DNA of 64,000 nt from Magicicada septendecula (lineage: Eukaryota; Arthropoda; Insecta; Hemiptera; Cicadidae): positions 425,841,479 to 425,905,478 of the forward strand of contig CM068369.1 in assembly GCA_034769895.1 (NCBI GenBank), in the 5' to 3' direction. How positions within the stretch are numbered: the first letter of the stretch is position 1; each line of letters starts with the position of its first letter. Under the pieces are notes generated by a model, which searched no databases, was not told the DNA's origin, and worked only from the letters and a program-made list of their open reading frames with translations. Positions 38,070 to 48,642 of this stretch are shown here, piece by piece. A program made the translations under genes and the position numbers.

Positions 38070-38557
38070 TACATTCTTTCTACTACTTTGAAAACACATT
38101 TTCTATACAACGTATTTAATATTTAAGCAATGTATATTTTTCTACATCCTAATACATTTTTCTAACTCTTCAGGATAGATAGATAAAATATAAAATATAG
38201 ATAAAACACCTTATACGCAAACTATTTTTTTTCTATTAAATATACCAATAAAATGGGAATGCGAGTTATACACAAGGTAAGGTGTTATACATTATACACA
38301 TGAAAAAATGGTATTTTTAAGACCCTGTATAATTTTTTATATTTGTAAAATTTGTTATGTACTGAATACAACTGAAATTGTGATAGACGTCAACTGCTTT
38401 CCACAGTGGGTGCATACAAATACCAATATAAATTACATAAATTATAATTCTATTTAAAATGTACACTCACACTGCAAAAGACTGTAACATGTTTATGCAT
38501 TAAGAATTACAATTATTTAAGCACAAATAAGTTATGAATTAACTGGTAAAGCTTTAC

Positions 38558-38700
38558 CTCAAACACAAGTGTTGCGTCTGGAGGAATTTTGGGAGAACTT
38601 CCTGTTTTTCCATATGCATACTCAGATTTACATGTTAAAACTGCTACTTCACCCTTTTTCATTGTTGCAACACCAATGTCCCATGCTTTAATTACTTGCC
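38558..38700 (-). CDS. FKBP4/FKBP59-type immunophilin, coding exon 2
   Basis: Starts after TTGCAG (38702-38701) and ends at a GTAAAG donor (38557-38552), 143 bases. It completes the glycine split with exon 1 and encodes [18 protein letters not shown], then [20 protein letters not shown] and VFE. This holds the core of the peptidyl-prolyl isomerase pocket: the V-I-x-x-W floor, the YAYG tyrosine and the IPPxATLxFxVE strand. Family members act as Hsp90 co-chaperones in the cytosol through a C-terminal TPR domain, which is outside the window. Confidence 0.93.
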
Positions 38701-39185
38701 CTGCAATTTTTACAGCCAATTTATTAAATCAGTTCAAAATTCAAAATAACATATTTTCATGAAATAATAACTTCCTCACTCATCTCAAAAATGTATTCCA
38801 AGAACCTTTACTTAGCTTGCCACAAAAAAATTAAGAATCTCGCATAAGTATACGGCATTCAATTTGAAAGAGAATACAACACTCTTCAACTTCTTACTAA
38901 CTGTAACAGACAACAAGTGATAATATAAACTTGTTATAATGCAGTTTCTGGATTCAATTTAAAACACCTTGTAAAACTGTCTCTTGATGCCAATAATAGA
39001 CAATATGATCACTACATAAACCATGAGACCAATGTATAACAGAGCAGGAAAGATATTCTGTTAATTTCTTTGTCAACTGGTTGCTTTTTTATGTTTGTTT
39101 GTAAAATTATGCGTGTTTTATGATAAAAAATAACAGTCAAATATTTCTGAACAAAACTTTTTATTTAACTTAAATTAATCTTAAG

Positions 39186-39770
39186 CTACTTTTCTACATG
39201 TTCACCTTGTAAACTGAAACACCAATCATACCTTTTGATGAGTTTTTGTACTTCCGCATCATATACCTTCACCACCAGTTCATTAAGAAAAATAGTTACT
39301 GTTTCCTGTAAGTCTTCATCACTCTCGAATCGTTTTCCTTTCAAATATTCTTTCAGTTTATAAACCAGATGACAGTCTGTGGCAATATGTCGGGGGCTGT
39401 AGGTTGATGATTTAAAATTTCTCATTAAAATTTTGCAAGCAACTGTTTTGTCATGGCCATGCACTGTCATGGAGAAGCAAAATGCCACTACACAATAGGC
39501 CCCTCTATTGATTTTAAAAGGTCTGTTGCAATTTTTTTAACATTTCACAATATGTGTCAGGATTTATTGTGGCTCCATGGGAGTATAAATTAAACAAGGA
39601 GTGGACCTTTCCAGTCCCAGAAAACTGTAGCCATAACCTTCTGAGTTGAGACTGCTTGCTTGAACTTTTGTGGTCTGGTTGGTGAACAAGGATGATGCCA
39701 TTGCATAGACTGATGTTTACTCTCTGGTGTAGCAGAAAAAACTCAGGTTTTGTCCCCTATTACAGTGCAT
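39186..39770 (-). pseudogene. mariner transposase remnant
   Basis: Read on the minus strand: a block like MQWHHPCSPTRPQKFKQAVS, then KVMATVFWDWKGPLLV, then the C-terminus TDCHLVYKLKEYLKGKRFES to WCFSLQGEHVEK-stop. These match the mariner core and tail. The piece between, which should hold the second aspartate, is scrambled and the N-terminus is missing. It lies within FKBP intron 1 and is more decayed than the copy at 36834. Confidence 0.75.
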
Positions 39771-42146
39771 GTTGTAGCATGACAGAAAATTCATCTTATT
39801 ATAAGACCAAAAGAGAAGCAAAAATAGAATATAACATAGATTATTAGAAAACCAAACTGGCAAAAAAGAAAAAGTATTATAATAATTAATCAAGAATAAA
39901 AGTACAATGAAATCTGAAATTAAAAGAAGTTAAGTTCATTAAAACCAACGTAAGTGATAATCCAACTTATATAGTATATATACCCAGGTAGAATAGGAGC
40001 AGTTAAGAAAAAACCATATATAAACCAAAACCACCGAATAAAAATATAACTAGTAAGCACATAAAAACAAAACCCCCAACAAAGTATAACAAAGAAAAGT
40101 ACAATACAGTAGAAAAAAAAAGAAACTGTGTAAATTAAATATTAGTAGAAATATTAGATATATGATGGAAAGTGTACAAAGATAATTTAATTTGATTGTG
40201 AAAAAATGACAAACAATAATCCCATTTAAGTGATGTTCTTTATTCCCCAATGACTAGATAAAATGGCTAGAAATCAAATTTGGGAATATAGTGAATAGTG
40301 AGGGTAAATCCCTAAATTAAACCAAAAACAGCAAAAGACTGCATAATAATTGATTTTAATAAACTGTTTAAATAAAAACAGATGTGTTTTGTTTATGTTA
40401 GCAGTCCATTGAACTCAAAGCATTGAATGCTTGAGATTAAGTTTATTTTTTTTTAATATAATATCTTTATTATATTTTAATGATGTCAATTAATAATAAA
40501 CACGGTTGTAATTAAGTAAGGGCAATTTAGTTAAGATTTTATTAGAATTGTATGTCAGAAAGGGTATCTAAATTAATAGTAAACTTTGTAATTGAACTTA
40601 AAAAAAAAAAAAAAAAAAAAAAAATAGGCCAAATGGTACCTCTCACCAACATTATAATTAGTAAATAAGTTAATGAAATTAATTAAATGAATGAAAATTG
40701 TTGAATGTAAATCACTAACCATGTATAATAACTGTAACAACACTTAGTGAAAGTAATTAAGGAATGTATAAGATATTATTAGTAAAAATGCAAGTGTAAT
40801 AACACTGGAGTCTAAAGAAAAGCCTAAACTGAAGATAGTATTCAAATTAGCTAACCAAATCATCAAATTACTGAGAATTAAAGAACCCAAACAATAATAA
40901 TTCAATCAATGATCTTGTTCAATGATAATTAGAATCTAACATAAATTGTCAACCATTTAATGTGAAAAGAAGTAAAGTAGTTAAGGCCTACAACCAAATA
41001 TACTGTAAATATGACTTTTTGAGTTAAAAAATACTATAAAATATATCATGTGTGGTATTAAATGATGCCAAATTAAATAAGGAATTTGATTATGTAATTA
41101 GCATTTAATAAGAATAAATAATAAGCAAAATTTAATTTACAATATAATGTAAAATTCAATTCTTTTGTACAACATCAAATTTGAGGCTTAAGTGTCAGCT
41201 GATTTAAAACAATGAAAATTTACTAATAAATCAGCCAGGACCTTTTGTATGATGAAGAAAAAACGAGAGTTGATTGTTAAACGTTGAGGTGAACACATCA
41301 GAACGAGCGAACTCAAAAAAGATAAAAAATATAATTTGACATGAACTAAACCTATATAAAAAAAAAAGAAATTTAAAAATAGAATTTATTAACACGGAAA
41401 CCAAATAAAAGAATCCAACCATTACATGTAGGAAGATTGGAAATTGTAATCAAGATGTCGGAACAATCCAGGCACTAATTCAGAATTTGCCGATGTGAAT
41501 ATTACCATTACACTGAGATACTGGAACGAGGACACTTCTACACACTTATTGCCGAACTAAACAACGGATCATTAATACAGAATCATCACTCTAAGACGAA
41601 GAAAACTGATCACTACTACTATGATGAGGAGCACATAAAGAATCAACATTTATTTGGAGGAATTTCGTCGTGAAGATCTCAGTGTGCATACGCAGCAAGG
41701 AGACGGCCATCTTGTTGAATCTCAGACCAGCCTCAGTCAGCTGTGGTGACGTCAGCCTACATAGAGCCATTGGTTCGAAAAAATCTAATTTTTATTAACC
41801 TTTTTATATTAAATATTATTTCTATTTTTGTCATTAAGAACTTGTTAATTGTAAGTATTGTACCTTTTCAGCATTACCCTTTCTCTGACTTTTGATAACA
41901 GCTAAAAGAACCTATAATTCAATGTTAATAATTTATATAAAGAAAACAATTTGCCCTGAGATATGAGTTTTCGAGCTGTGGATTAGTTCAAAACAAAGTC
42001 TATTAATCGCAATTAGATTAATAAATACATTTAACATTCCAATTTTGAGTTTTATTTCTTGTGAACATATATTTAGAAGAATTTCAGGTAGCACTTGAAA
42101 CCTGAACTTCAAGGAAGAAGAGAATAACATCGCAAAGGAGTACAAT
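39771..42146. other. FKBP intron 1, AT-rich DNA
   Basis: No gene recognised. It contains a 25-base A run (40600-40624), which may be the tail of an old retroposon, but no body could be traced. Confidence 0.55.
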
Positions 42147-43196
42147 TGTAACGGTACAGAATTGTGTGCTACCCCAGTTTCAATTTTTTTTCATATCAAT
42201 TAGTTTTAATTTTCAAATTGTCAGATTTCACCTGTGAGGTGCCCCAATTTAACCAGCAACAACAGACAGTAAGCAGCAGCATAGAGTGCAGCTGGTTAAA
42301 TAAAACGGTGGCCTCGGGTGCAAGATAGCCCGTAAAACAAATTCGGTCTATCAAAGTAATAAAAAAAAGCATAAAAGTGTATAAACATTGTAGCGCGCGG
42401 CCAACCTAAAAAACATCTAAGTGCGAAAAAGTTACGTCGGCCGACTTCATATTAACATACGGAGACATTAAATCAAACTAGGGAACATTCAATTTAAAAT
42501 CAGTGAAATCACTATAAACAGTGTAGGAGTGCGTATGGACTAAGAAAACAGTCAATTAATAAAAAGTGATCAGTGCTCGTACCGAGGAAGTTACGTGAAC
42601 CGATACAATTATTAGACGTGAACAATGATTTTGATAATTAGTAACAGCAGAGATAAAATTATACCGTGATTTCCGAAGTGAGAAAAAAAAAACGTACATC
42701 CCCAGTTGAAGCGAACCGCTACCAGGATGAGTATAATCAAATTTATTTCATAAATTTTAACCACTATACAGTAATATTTATTTTTACAGACACTTTATTA
42801 AAAGAGATCTCTAAGGGAAAAATATAAAAGAAATAATCTAAAGATAATAAACGCACTGGTTCATTAAAATATAAATAATTTGTAGTAGTTTAAGTAAGGT
42901 TATATTAAGAAATGTTTATCATTAATGCGTTGGATTTCCTATGTTACTAATTAAGATTCTATTCACATATACTAAAAGAAATTAAAACTTTAATTGTTAT
43001 CAAAGGAAGATTAAGTAATTAAATCATCCAATAAACCAGACGTTATTTGTTTAAATGTAAACAGTGTATTGATCTTTATACCGTGTATCTCAAATAATCC
43101 TTTCTGCAGCAGTTTTCGTCTGTACGACTTGGAAAGAGAACCCGAAGGTAAGATAAAATATTATAAATATCAATTAAAATATATTGAGTAGTTTCA
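42147..43196 (+). repeat. LTR of a truncated gypsy-like element (element 4)
   Basis: Starts TGTAACGGTACAGAATTG and ends GTAGTTTCA. Its 3' part is homologous to the solo LTR 44028-45092, including TTTTCGTCTGTACGAC and AGAACCCGAAG|GTAAGAT, a donor-like site 48 bases from the end. A primer-site-like sequence follows, so this is a 5' LTR. Confidence 0.75.
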
Positions 43197-43197
43197 G

Positions 43198-43215
43198 TGG
43201 CACTGAACAAGGGAC
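43198..43215 (+). promoter_or_regulatory. Putative primer binding site of element 4
   Basis: TGGCACTGAACAAGGGAC follows the LTR with one spacer base. It resembles the lysine-type site of element 1 with several changes. Confidence 0.5.
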
Positions 43216-43749
43216 TCGAAGAGCATTTTATAATTTGGAATAATTAATATTGTTTCACAATCACTGAATAGCTGAATACCACTAATCGATTAGTACATTT
43301 CATAATCTATTTAACGCTGGAAACAAATTATTGTTATTATAACACAATAAATCAACTAAAATAGTAATTAAAAGAATTAAGGACTAATATAATAAATAAA
43401 TAAACTAATAAATAATTAATAAATAAATAAAAATAAAGAAAAAACATTTTTTTCTTTAATTAAATTTAAACAAAATTTTTTACAAATTCATATATTTATT
43501 TTTGTAACCCATAAAAAAGGAAATGTTACAATGTTAGGAATTCATCTCCTTTTGAATAATGATTCAAACAAGACTACATGGAACCCACTTCACACAAACT
43601 TTAGTAAAACCACTTTGTTCGTTATCAAGGACATTCTCTCTCCCTTCATCAAAACTGTAACACTACCCATTCTTTAAAACCCCTAAGTGATGGGTGATTT
43701 CTAATGAGTAAATCTTCTACTCGGATTACTTATATCTAATATTTTTTCT
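43216..43749 (+). other. Truncated interior of element 4 and unassigned DNA
   Basis: No ORF is found after the primer site and no matching 3' LTR was seen, so the element is truncated. The DNA is AT-rich. Confidence 0.5.
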
Positions 43750-44027
43750 TTCTTAACATTTTGATCTCTAGAATCTAGAATCATCCTCACAAGCTAAACA
43801 ATATAAACCAACTTACAATAAAACCTTATAAAACAAAATATTAGTAAAATATATATAATTAAGATTTTAATCGTTTTCATAACAGTACAAGTCTTAAAAC
43901 ATTAGGAAAAACATATAAGAATAGAAATATAAAAAACTATACTACAAAATAATGTAAAATAAACCTTGTTTTACCTGTGAGTGGAGGTTGAAAGGCCCTG
44001 TTTATAGACCTAACAGCAGCTGAAGAC

Positions 44028-45092
44028 TGTAACGGTACAGAATTGTATAAAAAACAAATTTTTAAATCAAGTGTATTCCCTATGTAGCCAGCGTTCACCT
44101 TTTTGGAACCTCGATTTAGTCAACCACGTATGCAGTGTTTATTACAAAACAAAACGTCTGTGTTTTGTCTCCGCACTCAAACAGTCCAGACAGATGAAAC
44201 AACATACAGTTTTGCGTCAACCGTGAATCACGGAGAAAATAATGTCAAGTCATATTGCACCAGGCGGCAATATGTTGCTAAACGTTATGCCTGTTTTATA
44301 GCGCCTTTTGAAAAGCACCAATTGGAGCGCAGACTCTTGATCACGTGACCAGACTAAACTCAGTGTATTGCTGCCTTAGAGCAGCAATGAGTTAGTTCAA
44401 CTGTAACTCATGGCCGCGCGCGGTCAAATAATTAAAAACGTGAGAGCTCGAGCAACTGTTTAAAACAAAAGTCGGCCGACAAAAAGTTTGCAAAAGTGTA
44501 AAGAAATCGTAAACCATGGTAAATTAAATACGACGGAGTATGTCGCGGTAGTGCGAAAGTTCATGAACTGTGGAAATAACATTTGTGACCAGAAACAGCC
44601 AACAACACGAGGTGGTGATGGAACTCATTAACGCCGTGGATTGTTAAGTACTCTACATAACACTATCAGAACTATTCCATAAATACAGAAATTAAATATA
44701 AACACAGAATTTTAATCACGGGGTTTTAAAAGAAAAGAAAAAATAAATAAAAGAGTATGAGTGAGAGAGCGTTGCAAAGTGCTGGTTAAGTTATTTTTAT
44801 ATTGCGTTATTGCTAAGTCATTTTCATATGAGTTTAGATCAATTGATTAAGTATTCATGCCTTTTTTTTTTTTGTATTGAAAGTGTAATGTAAAGATAAA
44901 GTGAAAGCAAATATTGCATTAAAGAAAGCTAGTTGTTTTAGAATACAAAAATTGGTGTTAGCGCAATTATTTTGAAACTTCAACCCAAATAACCTTGTCT
45001 GCAGCTGATTTTCGTCTGTACGACCTTGGAAGAGAACCCGAAGGTAAGATAAGACATTATAAATATTAATTCAAACAAATTGAGCAGTTTCA
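44028..45092 (+). repeat. Solo LTR with AGAC target duplication
   Basis: Starts TGTAACGGTACAG and ends AGCAGTTTCA. It is flanked by AGAC on both sides (44024-44027 and 45093-45096) and has no internal region. It splits the left Penelope-like copy. It is homologous at its 3' part to 42147-43196. Its target AGAC equals that of element 1. Confidence 0.85.
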
Positions 45093-45236
45093 AGACCTGT
45101 ATTCTTTTGTATTTAAACCTCCGCCTACCTGCTAGAAATCATACCCCCCTACTTCCCAATCCTTCATAAAATTAAAATTCCTAACCCACATGGAAATTTC
45201 AAACCTCTAACAGAAATAACAGAAATTTCCTACCTA

Positions 45237-45850
45237 CTAACACCTGTACCCATCATCACGGCTTTTCATCGCATTCCTCAAAACATTTAACCAAATTTTA
45301 CGAATGTCCTTGCTTGTTTGGCTCAAACAGTTCTCATTACCTGTGATAAAAGACACTTCCTTGAATTTATTTTGTCCAATCTTAGTCTCTTTACCTACTA
45401 AGGACAAGGCATCCAACTGTATTCTATGCTGTTTGTTCCAAGCATGTTCCACCAATCTCAAGGTATTCATTTTACCTAACTGGATGTTCTTCATAGTTCA
45501 GACATATGAACGATCAGCAGACACCTGCCTGTTTCTCCGAAGTATTGTGCCTTACACTCACATGGAAGTCGGTACATATACTTTGTATCTAATGTAGAAA
45601 CACATGGTGTGGTCCTACTCAACAAGTTGCCTATGGTATTACGGGAATGAAAGGCAGTCCGCACACTGGACCTCCTTATTTTCACCGAAATACCTTTGGA
45701 TGTACAGAATAACAGCAGTTCCCCTTGTTTCCCTTGAGTCATCACGAGTCCTCCCAAAGGCAACCGTATAAATAATCTTCTTTACACACTGGCCATCATA
45801 ACCATTTTTACTCTGAAATCCCTACAGATGTTTTTAACGTCTTCCTACAG
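45237..45850 (-). pseudogene. Penelope-like element, RT tail and GIY-YIG endonuclease remnant
   Basis: Penelope-like retroelements join a reverse transcriptase to a GIY-YIG nuclease that nicks the target. Here a basic linker (IRRSSVRTAFHSRNTIGNLL) leads to KYMYRLPCECKAQYFGETGR, the GIY-YIG core with its Cys-x-Cys pair, and after a frameshift near 45492 to RLVEHAWNKQHRI and a C-terminal tail ending at 45237. The RT catalytic domain is absent. It is inactive because of the frameshift and truncation. Confidence 0.82.
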
Positions 45851-46033
45851 CAAACTCTCATACTGCACAAAAGACCCTTACTGCACACAAAAAAAATGGA
45901 TCTGTTCATATGAGTAGATCATGTAAACAGAGGAGTTATCAAAAAGTATTCTCCTGCAGTAGGGTCTTAGCCCTCGTGTAGTAGCAGGCTAAGTTTGGAC
46001 AACATAAATTCAAGGAGGCATCTTTTATTATGG

Positions 46034-46440
46034 TTAATGAGATCTGAGACAAGCAAGCAAGGACATTCCTAAAATTTGGTTTAATATTTTGAGGAATGCA
46101 ATGAAAAACCATGATGCGGATACAGGTGTTAGTAGGTAGGAAATTTCTGTTACGAATTGGAAATTTCCATGTGGGTTGGGAATTTTCATTTTAGAAGGAA
46201 TGAGAAGTAGACGAAGGTGCATGGTTTGTAGCAGGTGGGCGGAGGTTTAAATATAAAAGAAGACGGCTGTCCAGCAATTGTTACGTCTTTCAACCTCCAC
46301 TCACGGGTAAGAAGGGTTTACTTTATTTTACATTATTTTGTAGTTAGTTTTTTTTTGTTCTTATATGTTGTTCCCAATATTGTTAGACTTTTATTGTTAT
46401 GGAAAGTTTTAATCATAATTATGTATATTTTGTTCTGATT
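46034..46440 (+). mobile_element. Penelope-like element end, right (plus) copy
   Basis: An inverted copy of 45310-45093 and 44027-43850. It carries the last coding bases of the nuclease ORF (with stops), GGAGGTTTAAATATAAAAG, CTTTCAACCTCCACTCAC (46289-46306) and GGGTAAGAAGG, a possible donor. Confidence 0.7.
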
Positions 46441-46615
46441 GTTCCTATGAGATGTACAACTTTATTAAACTTACAAAGTTTAGTTCATTTAAAAATTGTA
46501 TACTGATGACATATTTGATTATACATCGAGCAGATTTTCGTTTAATTATATACAGTAATAAGACATTCTATTTTAAATAATTTTCAATTACAAAAAGCAA
46601 CAAAATTTCACATAC

Positions 46616-46877
46616 CTTTCCCCAAATTGAATTCAAATGGGCTATCTCTTTGTTTACTAGAATCAAAAATGGTGCCATCCAGAAGAGATCCCTCGTAGTG
46701 TACTGAAACTTTACAGCCTGGTGTTGGTGTGTATTCTCCTACTCCATGTTTTATGATTTCTTTAAGTACCCCTCCATCACCATCTGGACTTATGTCAATT
46801 GCATTTGGACCTGCTACATAAGGGTCCCGTTTTGCAGAACCTCCTTCTTCTTGCAGATTTACATCTTCTTGTGTCAT
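46616..46877 (-). CDS. FKBP4/FKBP59-type immunophilin, coding exon 1
   Basis: The ATG at 46877 is the first in frame and gives an acidic N-terminus ([13 protein letters not shown]), then [40 protein letters not shown] and [10 protein letters not shown]. This is the first half of an FKBP-type isomerase domain with the pocket residues Y (VHYEG) and D (FDSS). It ends phase 1 at GTATGT (46615-46610). Spliced exons 1 to 3 give an uninterrupted 175-residue frame that matches FKBP52/FKBP59 better than the small FKBP12, because a second FKBP domain follows. The gene binds FK506-like ligands and Hsp90 in known relatives. Intron 1 is 7.9 kb and full of transposon debris. Confidence 0.93.
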
Positions 46878-47426
<549 letters not shown>

Positions 47427-48083
47427 CAGGCGGACATCAAACTTGGATAACTTAACAGTATCAAGCAAATAGTCTTGACTGATTGTAAATAAATGTTTTT
47501 TTCTAAATATAACAGAAATCTGGATCCACAAATCAAAATAATTTACACATTAGTATAACTAAGACAGTCACATATTATTTAAAACTTGTTAATACAGAAA
47601 TAATTATTTTTTATTCACTGTGATAATTTCACATATGATAAGAAAACTGAGGGTTATCAAATTAGATTCTGTAGAAACATAAAGTAACTTATTACATTTA
47701 CTATTCATCTAGTTAGGCCTAACTGAAACAATGAACAGAAAGGAGGGCCATGGAAAATAGTAGAAGGTGACAACACCACCTTTGGTCTTCTGAAAATTAG
47801 TAAAACCAGGTAAGTTGCAGCTGGTATAGATAGAGAAATTTAAACATACTTTTCACAAACAGTTGAGAAAAGAGATACCACCCAAACACTCAAAAATATT
47901 ACAGATTGTTTCTCTTGGTATTACAATTATCAGTGATTTCTGGAAAAGGTAGAGTAAAACAGATCTAAATAAATGGTTCAGTTCTTTAAATCCACATAGC
48001 ATGACTATATGCAGTCACATTTAAAATGGAATATGAAATGTAGAATAATCAATTCTACTACACATAATCGTCATCATCATCAG

Positions 48084-48428
48084 CTATAGCTCTACAACCC
48101 TTGCTCCAAGAGTCGACTCCATTCTTCCTTTCTGGTAGAAGATGTGTATCGTTGGCTGTCCTTCCTCCATTCTCTCTATGTGTCTAACCCACCTTACCCT
48201 GTACATTTTGATTATCCTGACAATGTCCGGCTCTTTGTAAAGGATGGTGTAGTTCATATTATAGCATCTGTGCCACAATCTATTTTCTTGTACTCCTCTA
48301 ATTATTGTTCTTAGAATCCGTCTTCCAAAGCAACCTAGAAGTCTCTCGATATTTTTGTCATAGACTAAACATAATAATAAAATAATAATACATGTAATAC
48401 ATAATAAAAAATGTAATGCACTAGACAT
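48084..48428 (-). pseudogene. Non-LTR retrotransposon RT C-terminal remnant
   Basis: Minus strand. CFGRRILRTIIRGVQENRLW, then YNMNYTILYKEPDIVRIIKM and RVRWVRHIERMEEGQP match the C-terminal tail found after the reverse transcriptase in many arthropod LINE-type elements. No catalytic part is left. Between 47423 and 48083 nothing else was recognised. Confidence 0.7.
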
Positions 48429-48642
48429 GCACTTTTAATCAAGCATATTTATAATTATTTTGTGTGTGCATGCTATTACATATTCACCTACAAATATTAA
48501 CAAAATGTACAAAATTAACAAAATCAAAAACTGAATAATTTGTCTTCCATTAATATGAACTGGTCAGTTAATAATACTGGATCTCATTTCTTCTCAGAAG
48601 GGGAACTGATTGATTGATATGTTTTATTACTTTACATACATT

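Larger units (their letters stand above)
35848..38312 (+). mobile_element. Degraded pogo-like transposon with nested mariner
   Basis: The left end CTGTATTTTCTCGTGTAT and the right end (read on the minus strand) TACCATTTTTTCATGTGTAT look like diverged terminal repeats, each followed inward by related TTATNC/TACATTATA motifs. Between them lie transposase remains (36060-36690) and a later mariner insertion (36834-38069). The ends are approximate. Confidence 0.5.
43750..45870 (-). mobile_element. Penelope-like element end, left (minus) copy
   Basis: Minus-strand sequence from about 45870 to 45093 and, after the solo LTR, 44027 to 43750. It contains a GIY-YIG coding remnant, a 3' untranslated part, and CTTTCAACCTCCACTCAC at about 44000, followed by a GGTAA donor-like site. 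The same order is found on the plus strand at 46034-46440, so the two copies form an inverted pair with the tails pointing outward. Confidence 0.72.

Noticed and set aside
42143..43261. CAAT target duplication around the LTR starting at 42147
   Set aside because: It would need the LTR to end at 43257, but homology to the solo LTR and the following primer-site-like sequence place the end at 43196.
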